From the NCBI RefSeq assembly GCF_004682045.1, contig NZ_QUZT01000044.1:1-58146 (forward strand): a stretch of DNA of 58,146 nucleotides. The letters run 5' to 3'. This DNA is from Pseudomonas nabeulensis (GTDB lineage Bacteria > Pseudomonadota > Gammaproteobacteria > Pseudomonadales > Pseudomonadaceae). This document shows, in pieces, positions 51,594 to 58,146 of this stretch. Positions within the stretch are counted from its first letter, which is position 1; each line of letters opens with the position of its first letter. The notes under the pieces were generated by a model, which searched no databases, was not told where the DNA came from, and saw only the letters and a program-made list of their open reading frames with translations. Made by a program: the position numbers and the translations under genes.

Positions 51594-52880
51594 ATGACTC
51601 AGCCCACCCAAACCCGCAGTTGGGTGACCTCCGCCAACGGTCACAGCGACTTTCCCCTGCAAAACCTGCCATTGGGCGTGTTCAGCATCAACGGCTCGGC
51701 GCCACGCAGTGGCGTGGCGATTGGTGATTCGATCCTCGATCTGCATGCCGCTATCGACGAGTTCGACGGTGAAGCCCGCCGTGCCGTCGAGGCCACGGCC
51801 GGTGGCCAACTGAATGCGTTTTTCGAGTTGGGCCGTGGCCCACGGGTGGCCCTGCGCGAGCGCCTGCTGGAGCTGCTGGCCGAAGGCAGCAAGCTGCATA
51901 CCCGTGAGGCCCAGGTGCTGCACCGTGCCGCCGATTGCCAGATGCACGTGCCGGCGCGGATCAACGACTACACCGACTTCTACGTCGGCATCGAACACGC
52001 GCAGAACGTTGGCAAACTGTTCCGCCCTGATAACCCGTTGCTGCCGAACTACAAGTACGTGCCGATTGGTTACCACGGGCGTGCCTCGACCATTCGCACC
52101 TCGGGAGCTGATGTACGGCGCCCCAAAGGCCAGACCCTACCGGCTGGCGCCACCGAGCCGACCTTTGGTCCCTGTGCACGCCTGGACTACGAACTGGAAC
52201 TGGGCATCTGGATCGGCCAGGGCAATGCCATGGGTGACTCGATTGCCATCGGCGACGCTGCCGAACATATTGCTGGTTTCTGCCTGCTCAACGACTGGTC
52301 GGCGCGGGATATCCAAGCCTGGGAATACCAGCCGCTGGGGCCGTTCCTGTCGAAAAGCTTTATCACCACGATCTCTCCGTGGGTGGTCACCGCCGAAGCC
52401 CTGGAACCGTTCCGCAAGGCCCAACCGGCACGTCCCGAAGGCGACCCGCAACCGCTGTCGTACCTGCTGGATAAACGTGACCAGGCGGCGGGTGCCCTGG
52501 ATATCGAACTGGAAGTGCTGCTGACCACCGCCAGCATGCGCGAGCAGAACCTGCCGGCCCATCGCCTGGCCCTGAGCAACAGCCTGCATATGTACTGGAC
52601 CGTCGCGCAGTTGGTGGCGCACCACAGCGTCAACGGCTGCCAGTTACAAGCCGGTGACCTGTTTGGCTCGGGCACCTTGTCGGGGCCGGAAGCAGGGCAG
52701 TTCGGCAGCTTGTTGGAGATGACCGAAGGCGGTAAAAAAGTGGTCGAACTGCCGTCCGGCGAAGTGCGCAAGTTCCTTGAAGACGGTGATGAAATCATCC
52801 TGCGCGCACGCTGCAACCGGGAAGGCTTTGCGTCCATCGGCTTCGGCGAATGCCGTGGCACTGTGATTGCGGCACGTTAA
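51594..52880 (+). CDS. fahA: Fumarylacetoacetase
   Basis: A 428-residue hydrolase that splits fumarylacetoacetate to fumarate and acetoacetate, the last step of the pathway. The N-terminal SH3-like domain is followed by the catalytic FAH fold: RINDYTDFYVGIEHA, LDYELELGIWIG and LLNDWSARDIQAWEYQPLG give the metal-binding Asp/Glu set. It lies between hmgA and maiA in a tight operon. The pathway order is HmgA, MaiA, FahA. Confidence 0.97.
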   Translation: MTQPTQTRSWVTSANGHSDFPLQNLPLGVFSINGSAPRSGVAIGDSILDLHAAIDEFDGEARRAVEATAGGQLNAFFELGRGPRVALRERLLELLAEGSKLHTREAQVLHRAADCQMHVPARINDYTDFYVGIEHAQNVGKLFRPDNPLLPNYKYVPIGYHGRASTIRTSGADVRRPKGQTLPAGATEPTFGPCARLDYELELGIWIGQGNAMGDSIAIGDAAEHIAGFCLLNDWSARDIQAWEYQPLGPFLSKSFITTISPWVVTAEALEPFRKAQPARPEGDPQPLSYLLDKRDQAAGALDIELEVLLTTASMREQNLPAHRLALSNSLHMYWTVAQLVAHHSVNGCQLQAGDLFGSGTLSGPEAGQFGSLLEMTEGGKKVVELPSGEVRKFLEDGDEIILRARCNREGFASIGFGECRGTVIAAR

Positions 52881-52893
52881 GAGGGCTTGGGTG

Positions 52894-53529
52894 ATGGAAC
52901 TCTATACCTACTACCGTTCCACTTCGTCGTACCGGGTGCGCATTGCCCTGGCGCTCAAGGGCCTGGATTTTACGGCGGTGCCGGTCAACCTGCTGGTGCC
53001 GCCGGGCGGCGCGAACCGCCAGCCCGAATACCTGGCGATCAACCCCCAGGGCCGGGTGCCGGCCTTGCGTACCGATGACGGCGATCTGTTGATCCAGTCG
53101 CCGGCGATCATCGAATACCTGGACGAACGTTATCCACAGGCACCATTGCTGTCCAAAGACCTGGCGACCCGTGCGCATGAACGGGCGGTGGCGTCGATCA
53201 TCGGCTGCGATATCCATCCACTGCATAACTCCAGCACCCAGAACCTGTTGCGCCAGTGGGGGCACGATGAAACGCAGGTGCTGGAGTGGATCGGGCATTG
53301 GATCAGCCAGGGGCTGGGGGCGGTGGAACAGTTGATCGGGGAGCAGGGGTTTTGTTTTGGCGAGCAGCCGGGCATGGCCGATGCGTTCCTGATTCCGCAG
53401 TTGTATGCGGCGGAGCGGTTCAAGGTGTCGTCGGTGGCGTATCCGCGCATTGCCAGGGTCGCGGCATTGGCAGCGCAGCACCCGGCATTTATCCAGGCCC
53501 ATCCTGCCAATCAACCTGACACACCCTGA
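52894..53529 (+). CDS. maiA: Maleylacetoacetate isomerase (zeta-class GST)
   Basis: A 211-residue glutathione-dependent isomerase converting maleylacetoacetate to fumarylacetoacetate. The zeta-class signature YRSTSSYRVRIALALKGL holds the active Ser pair, and IQSPAIIEYLDERYP is the glutathione gamma-glutamyl site. ATG 52894 is chosen; upstream in-frame starts lie in the fahA end. An AAGAGGG site precedes it. A REPIN follows the stop. Confidence 0.95.
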   Translation: MELYTYYRSTSSYRVRIALALKGLDFTAVPVNLLVPPGGANRQPEYLAINPQGRVPALRTDDGDLLIQSPAIIEYLDERYPQAPLLSKDLATRAHERAVASIIGCDIHPLHNSSTQNLLRQWGHDETQVLEWIGHWISQGLGAVEQLIGEQGFCFGEQPGMADAFLIPQLYAAERFKVSSVAYPRIARVAALAAQHPAFIQAHPANQPDTP

Positions 53530-53552
53530 TTTTCGAAATTTGCACGAGACCA

Positions 53553-53643
53553 ATGTGGGAGGGGGCTTGCTCCCGATTGCGGTGTGTCAGGCAATGCATC
53601 TGTTACTGACCCGTCGCCATCGGGAGCAAGCCCCCTCCCACAC
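53553..53643. repeat. REPIN between maiA and the MFS gene
   Basis: A complete inverted pair with core GGGAGGGGGCTTGCTCCCGA; both arms carry TCCC in place of CCCC in the inner hairpin, so the arm change is compensated. It separates the hmg operon from the transporter and may reduce read-through. Confidence 0.9.
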
Positions 53644-53687
53644 TGGATGTGAGTCACCTCAAATAAAAACAAGACAGGTACCTTGCG

Positions 53688-55064
53688 ATGCACAATCAGA
53701 TTGCCAGCTTTCGCGCGGCACTCGACGCCCGTCCGGTGTCGCGCTATCAGTGGTTGATCCTCCTGTTGCTGGCGCTGTTGCTGGTGACCGATGGCTACGA
53801 CGCTCAAGTCCTCGGCTACGTAGTCCCTGCGCTGGCCCAGGATTGGGGCCTGGAAAAAGCCGCATTCGGCCCGGTGTTCAGTGCCAACTTGCTTGGCTTG
53901 ACCTTGGGCTCGCTGCTGGTGACGCCGCTGGCGGACCGATTCGGTGTGCGCAGGATCCTGCTCGGCTGTGTGCTGATCTACGCCAGTCTCACGGTGTTGA
54001 TGGTGTTTGCCAACTCACTGACCACCTTGATGGCAGCCCGCTTTATTTGCGGCATCGGCATGGGCGGCGCGATGCCCAGCGCCATGGCCTTGATGTCGGA
54101 GTACTCGCCACCGCGCCTGCGTACGCTGATGGTGACCTTGGCCGCGTGTGGCTTCTCATTCGGCGGTGCGGCGGGTGGTTTTGTGGCGGCAGGGTTTATC
54201 GACGGTTTTGGTTGGCAGGCGGTGTTTTTGGCGGGGGGTGTGACGCCGTTGTTGCTGTTCCCGTTCCTGGTGTGGCTGCTGCCTGAGTCCTTGCCGCGTT
54301 TACTGCGGGATGCACCGCCCTACGCGCGCTTGCATAAAGTCACCGCGCGCATGCTGCCGGACTGGCGGGCGCCGCTGGCCAGCGAGGCAGACAATCAGTT
54401 GGAGCAGGGCAGCAAGCTGACCGTGGTAGAGCTGTTTCGCAACGGCTACGCCCGCCCGACGCTGCTGATCTGGGCGACGTTTTTTGTCAGCCTGATCCTG
54501 CTGTATTTCATGATCAGTTGGTTGCCGTCGCTGTTGCTGGAAAGTGGCCTGGCGCTGAAAGAAGCGAACCTGGTGACCTCGATGTTCCTGTTCGCCGGCA
54601 CCTTGGGCGCCATCGGCATGGCCTGGTTTGCCGACCGCTTGAAGAGCAAGGTGCGGCTGCTGTCCGGTGTGTTGGCGGCGGCTGCGGTGTGCACCATCCT
54701 GCTGGGCTTGAACCACGACAACCCGCGCTATCTGGTGGCCTGCGTGTTTGCCGCTGGTTTCTGCATTATCGGCGGGCAACTGACCCTCAATGCCTTCGCC
54801 AGCAACTTCTACCCCGCGCATGTACGTGCCACCGGTACTGGCTGGGCACTGGGGGTGGGGCGATTTGGTTCTATCCTGGGGCCGTTGTTTGGCAGCCTGC
54901 TATTGGCGATGCATATCCCGGTTGAGCAGATTTTCTTCTTCTGTGCGGTGCCGGCGGTGATTGCGGCGTTGCTGATTATTCAGGTGCGTTCGCCTGGCCT
55001 GAAAGTGCCGAAGAGTGCGTTGCCGGGCGATATCCTAAAACCCCCTAGTTCAATGTACGACTGA
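53688..55064 (+). CDS. MFS aromatic acid:H+ symporter (AAHS/PcaK-like)
   Basis: A 458-residue, 12-segment transporter. The first membrane segment carries the AAHS family DGYD motif (VTDGYDAQVLGYVVPAL). Loop 2-3 has PLADRFGVRRILL, and GIGMGGAMPSAMALMSEYSPPRLR follows. Next to the homogentisate operon it may import an aromatic acid feeding that pathway, but a REPIN lies between and the substrate is not shown. It overlaps the 3' end of the convergent gene by 15 nt. Confidence 0.88.
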   Translation: MHNQIASFRAALDARPVSRYQWLILLLLALLLVTDGYDAQVLGYVVPALAQDWGLEKAAFGPVFSANLLGLTLGSLLVTPLADRFGVRRILLGCVLIYASLTVLMVFANSLTTLMAARFICGIGMGGAMPSAMALMSEYSPPRLRTLMVTLAACGFSFGGAAGGFVAAGFIDGFGWQAVFLAGGVTPLLLFPFLVWLLPESLPRLLRDAPPYARLHKVTARMLPDWRAPLASEADNQLEQGSKLTVVELFRNGYARPTLLIWATFFVSLILLYFMISWLPSLLLESGLALKEANLVTSMFLFAGTLGAIGMAWFADRLKSKVRLLSGVLAAAAVCTILLGLNHDNPRYLVACVFAAGFCIIGGQLTLNAFASNFYPAHVRATGTGWALGVGRFGSILGPLFGSLLLAMHIPVEQIFFFCAVPAVIAALLIIQVRSPGLKVPKSALPGDILKPPSSMYD

Positions 55065-55853
55065 ATTAGGCGGCAGGTGCCCCAATCGCTCGGTCAGGCG
55101 CAGCCGTTGGATTGGGTCTTCGCTGAGCAACAGGGCGTGTTCCAGGTCGAAGCGTTCGGCATTTGGGCAATCCAGCCGTTGGTAGAGACTGGCCCGTGCC
55201 AGGTAGTCGGCGGCGCTGGCATTACCCAGCTCCAACACACGCTCGGCATCGACCAGGGCATCCAGCGGAGCATCGTTGGAAAGATGCAGTTGGCGCAGGT
55301 TGCGTGACAGGCGTTGCAAAATCGAGCGCGGATCAGCGGTGTGCAAGTGGTCGGCCTGCAACTTGAGGTTGGGGCCGTATTGGCGGTGCAGCAACTCGCG
55401 ACAATCATTGGGATATAAGCGCCGGCCCCCGCACGGGTCCAGCAAGTGATCAGCGCCCGGCACGCGCAACAGGAAATGCCCCGGAAAATTCACGCCGACC
55501 ATCGGAATATCCAGACGCCTCGCCAGTTCAAGGGCAATCAATCCCATCGCCAGCGGTTGCCCGCGTTTGCGTTGCAGCACTTTGTCCAGCAAGGCCGCAG
55601 CGGGGCGCAGAGGTGTGAAGTCATCCTGGGCAAACCCCAGGTCATTCAGGCGTCGCAGTAACGGTTGGCCCAACTCATCCGCCGGCAACATCGGCATGCC
55701 TACGCCAACCTGTTGTTGCAGCAACATCAGCTCCTGCAGGATCACCAACGGCTGCACAGCGGCGTCGTGTTCGGCGGCAATCCACAGCGCTGCTTCAAAC
55801 AGCGCAGGGGGGGAGCGTTCCAGGCAGGCGAAAAAGGCTTTGCGGGGATTCAT
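55050..55853 (-). CDS. SirB1-type transglutaminase-like/TPR protein
   Basis: A 267-residue protein from MNPRKAFFACLERSPPALFE. The SirB1 N-terminal transglutaminase-like domain contains LLDKVLQRKRGQPLAMGLIALELARRL and NFPGHFLLRVPGADHLLDPCGG. The usual Cys nucleophile position is not obvious, as in many members. A TPR-like tail (NASAADYLARASLYQRLDCPNAERFDLEHALLL) follows. Function unknown. Upstream ORF codons are rejected because they lack conservation and signal. Confidence 0.82.
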   Translation of the reverse strand: MNPRKAFFACLERSPPALFEAALWIAAEHDAAVQPLVILQELMLLQQQVGVGMPMLPADELGQPLLRRLNDLGFAQDDFTPLRPAAALLDKVLQRKRGQPLAMGLIALELARRLDIPMVGVNFPGHFLLRVPGADHLLDPCGGRRLYPNDCRELLHRQYGPNLKLQADHLHTADPRSILQRLSRNLRQLHLSNDAPLDALVDAERVLELGNASAADYLARASLYQRLDCPNAERFDLEHALLLSEDPIQRLRLTERLGHLPPNSVVH

Positions 55854-56040
55854 TGCATTCTCCGGCGGATGCCCCCGTTTTAGCCTTGCTGGGAATTTTC
55901 GTCCAGTAGCTTGCGAAATATCCCACGCGCTTATGTCCTGCAATCCACAAAAGCGCGCCGCTTATTCCAGCGTGTTCCGGCAGTTTTCTACTGCAAGCCT
56001 ATACTTGGCCCACTACCAGAAGTGATTCGGGAGCTTGATG

Positions 56041-57060
56041 ATGTTTGCGCTCATGCACAGCACCCGCCTTGAATCGCTGCACCTGAGCGTCGACCCGGTC
56101 ACCGGACTCAAGGCGGTCATCGCCATTCATAACAGCCGCCTCGGGCCAGCCCTCGGCGGCTGTCGTTATCTTTCCTATCCCGACGACCAAAGCGCTGTGG
56201 AAGATGCCGCGCGCCTGGCCCAGGGCATGAGCTACAAAGCCGCCCTGGCGGGTTTGCCGGTGGGCGGTGGCACGGCGGTGATCATGCGACCTGTCCATGT
56301 GGAAAGCCGCGCGGCACTGTTCGAAGCCTTCGGCCGTTGTATCGAAAAACTCGACGGCCGCTTTATCATCGCCATCGACAGCGGCACGTCGGTGGCCGAT
56401 ATGGACTGCATCGCCCAGCAAACCCGCTTTGTCACCAGCACCACGGCGGCCGGTGATCCGTCGTCCCATACCGCTATGGGCGTATTCACGGGCATTCGCA
56501 CCACCGCCATGGCCCGCCTGGGCAGCGACAACCTTGAAGGCCTGCGTGTGGCGGTGCAGGGGTTGGGCAACGTGGGCTACGCCTTGGCTGAACAACTGCA
56601 TGCCGCTGGCGCTGAGCTGCTGGTGAGCGATATCGATCACGGCAAAGTGCAACTGGCCATGGAGCAATTGGGGGCTCATCCCATTGCCAACGATGCCTTG
56701 CTCAGTACCCCTTGCGACATCCTTGCCCCCTGCGGACTCGGCGCCGTATTCAACCGTCAGAGTGTTGGCCAACTGCGCTGCGCCGCCGTGGCTGGTTCGG
56801 CCAGCGCGCAACTGACCAACCTGGACATCGCCGATCAACTGGAAGGGCGCGGCATCCTCTACGCCCCTGATTACGTAATCAACTCCGGTGGCCTGATCTA
56901 CGTCGCCCTCAAGCACAACGGCGCAGAGCTGCCGGACATCACCGCACACCTGTCGAATATCGGCACCCGCCTCACCGAAATCTTCGCCCACGCCCAGGCT
57001 GAAAAACGCAGCCCCGCAAGGGTGGCCGACGAATTGGCCGAGCGCCTGCTGTACCGTTGA
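56041..57060 (+). CDS. Leucine/Glu/Phe/Val dehydrogenase-like protein lacking the catalytic lysine
   Basis: A 339-residue amino acid dehydrogenase homologue. ATG 56041 has GGGAG 7 nt upstream; ATG 56038 is possible. The substrate-side Lys66 is kept in MSYKAALAGLP and the catalytic Asp113 in IAIDSGTSVADMD. The NAD domain has VAVQGLGNVGYALAEQL, then CGLGAVFN and INSGGLIYVA. However, the invariant GGGK motif reads GGGT: Thr78 (codon ACG, 56272-56274) replaces the lysine that activates water in leucine dehydrogenase (K80). Activity is therefore doubtful, or the base needs checking. Confidence 0.85.
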   Translation: MFALMHSTRLESLHLSVDPVTGLKAVIAIHNSRLGPALGGCRYLSYPDDQSAVEDAARLAQGMSYKAALAGLPVGGGTAVIMRPVHVESRAALFEAFGRCIEKLDGRFIIAIDSGTSVADMDCIAQQTRFVTSTTAAGDPSSHTAMGVFTGIRTTAMARLGSDNLEGLRVAVQGLGNVGYALAEQLHAAGAELLVSDIDHGKVQLAMEQLGAHPIANDALLSTPCDILAPCGLGAVFNRQSVGQLRCAAVAGSASAQLTNLDIADQLEGRGILYAPDYVINSGGLIYVALKHNGAELPDITAHLSNIGTRLTEIFAHAQAEKRSPARVADELAERLLYR

Positions 57061-57108
57061 TGGGTTTCCCCTACAATTGCCGTCGATCTCCCCTAGGCAC
57101 TTGTTGTT

Positions 57109-58116
57109 ATGACCAAGCCGTTCACCACCCTCGATGACGTCGCGCAAGCGGCTGGCATGTCGCGCGCCCAGGTGTCGCGTGCGCTGCGCGGCGACCCCGG
57201 GGTACGGGAAGAAACCCGCAAGCGCATCAGCGATATTGCAGCCCAGCTGGAGTACCGGCCCAACCTGGCCGCCCGCAGCCTGGTGTTTGCGCAGTCGTCC
57301 ATCGTGGGGCTGGTGCTGGGCGATCCGAATAACTCCTTTCACATCCAACTCGCCCAAGCCGTCGACCGTGAACTGATCAAGGCCGGCTTTGATCCAGTGA
57401 CCTCGCTGCGTCCGGTGGAGCAGGGCTGTGAATTGCAGGACATCGAGCGCCTGCTGCGGCTGCGCCCGGCCGGGGTGATCATGATTGGCACGCCGCATAC
57501 GGCGCGCACCATCAGTGAAATTGCCGACAAGCTGCCGTGCGTCTATATCGGCAGCAAGCGCATCCCCCATCCGCGTGTGACCACCGTTGCGGTGGATGAC
57601 GAATCGGGCATCCGCCAGGCCATGGAGCATCTGATCGGCCTGGGCCATCGTGCAATTGCACACTTGGGCGGCGGCCGTGAAGCGTCGGCCCGTGAGCGGG
57701 CAAAAACCTATTTTACGGTGATGGAAGAGGCGCAGCTGGAGCCGCTTTTTGTGGAAGGCTCCCACGATGCCACCTTTGGCCGGCGTGGCGTGGATGTGCT
57801 GTTTGAAGGGGATCGCAAGCCCACGGCGATCCTGGCGTCGAATGACTTTATTGCGCTGGGGGTACTGGACCGGCTCAAGGGTATGGGCCTGTCGGTGCCG
57901 GGCGATGTGTCGGTGGTGGGGTTTGATGACATTCCCAGTGCGGCGAATGAGCTGTTTTCGTTATCGACCCTGAAACAGGACACCGTGGAGCAGGCGCGAG
58001 TGGCAGTCGGTGCCCTCAAGGTGTTGCTTGCCGGGGTCAACAAACCATCGCGTCGCCTTCTCATGCCTGTGGAACTGATCCTGCGTCGCTCCACTGCCGC
58101 GCCGGTTAAGTCATAG
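57109..58116 (+). CDS. LacI-family transcriptional regulator
   Basis: A 335-residue repressor-type regulator. The HTH is TLDDVAQAAGMSRAQVSRALRGDPGVREETRKRI with the hinge EYRPNLAARSLVFAQSS. A periplasmic-binding-protein-like ligand domain follows (IVGLVLGDPNNSF, AVDDESGIRQAMEHLIGLGHRAIAHLGG, ILASNDFIALGVLDRLKGMGL, VVGFDDIP). LacI proteins of this kind usually sense sugars. The regulated genes are probably beyond the window end. Effector unknown. Confidence 0.9.
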   Translation: MTKPFTTLDDVAQAAGMSRAQVSRALRGDPGVREETRKRISDIAAQLEYRPNLAARSLVFAQSSIVGLVLGDPNNSFHIQLAQAVDRELIKAGFDPVTSLRPVEQGCELQDIERLLRLRPAGVIMIGTPHTARTISEIADKLPCVYIGSKRIPHPRVTTVAVDDESGIRQAMEHLIGLGHRAIAHLGGGREASARERAKTYFTVMEEAQLEPLFVEGSHDATFGRRGVDVLFEGDRKPTAILASNDFIALGVLDRLKGMGLSVPGDVSVVGFDDIPSAANELFSLSTLKQDTVEQARVAVGALKVLLAGVNKPSRRLLMPVELILRRSTAAPVKS

Positions 58117-58130
58117 CCAAACACCGGCCA

Positions 58131-58146
58131 ATGTGGGAGGGGGCTT
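58131..58146. repeat. REP arm cut by the window end
   Basis: The window ends in ATGTGGGAGGGGGCTT, the first half of the same REP arm seen at 2929, just 15 nt after the LacI gene. Confidence 0.8.

Noticed and set aside
55999..56005. TATACT as a -10 element for the dehydrogenase gene
   Set aside because: No matching -35 hexamer at 16-18 nt, so it was not annotated.

Overview
The window comes from a fluorescent Pseudomonas of the P. fluorescens group. This rests on a complete-order alginate operon, an AapJQMP acidic amino acid transporter, the hmgA-fahA-maiA homogentisate pathway, an esterase that I recognise as P. fluorescens carboxylesterase II, and many copies of the GC-rich palindromic REP/REPIN repeats typical of this group. 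Nearly every gene is ordinary high-GC Pseudomonas DNA. I saw no phage, CRISPR array, tRNA or rRNA.

Region 1 (1-14.9 kb, minus strand) is the alginate operon, read as algD-alg8-alg44-algK-algE-algG-algX-algL-algI-algJ-algF, with algF cut by the window start and algA presumably beyond it. AlgD makes GDP-mannuronate. Alg8 and Alg44 polymerise it under c-di-GMP control. AlgK, AlgX and AlgE form the periplasm-to-outer-membrane export machinery. AlgG epimerises, AlgI/J/F/X acetylate, and AlgL cleaves the polymer. A sigma-22 (AlgU) type promoter sits about 470 nt upstream of algD. Two REPINs lie inside the operon, one of them within the coding sequence for the AlgK signal peptide.

Region 2 (15.2-22.7 kb) is housekeeping: yaaA, a degenerate polysaccharide deacetylase, a PIN-PhoH ATPase, moaCDE, the RNA helicase rhlB and estB, separated by REPINs. 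Region 3 (22.7-27.2 kb) is aapJQMP behind a sigma-54 type promoter. It is followed by a nested palindromic element and an mqsA antitoxin gene whose mqsR toxin partner has been reduced to a fragment. A GntR/FCD regulator overlaps a CynX-type MFS transporter.

Region 4 (30.1-41.2 kb) is the most unusual part. It is a ten-gene minus-strand chaperone-usher operon with eight DUF1120-type pilin-like proteins (one a two-domain putative tip adhesin), one chaperone and one usher. Next to it, in the opposite direction, are a REC-Hpt protein and an RcsB/BvgA-like LuxR response regulator, with no histidine kinase. This looks like a largely undescribed fimbria with a local phosphorelay.

Region 5 (41.3-49.4 kb) is mixed: an NTF2-like protein, a GIY-YIG protein, an orphan AAA ATPase behind an AT-rich promoter region, a glutathione transferase-like protein, a TonB receptor with an N-terminal signalling domain translationally coupled to a YncE-like beta-propeller, and a PBP4-type DacB. 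Region 6 (49.4-58.1 kb) holds hmgR divergent from hmgA-fahA-maiA, an aromatic-acid MFS transporter, a SirB1-type protein, a leucine dehydrogenase-like protein lacking its catalytic lysine, a LacI-type regulator, and the start of another REPIN at the window edge.
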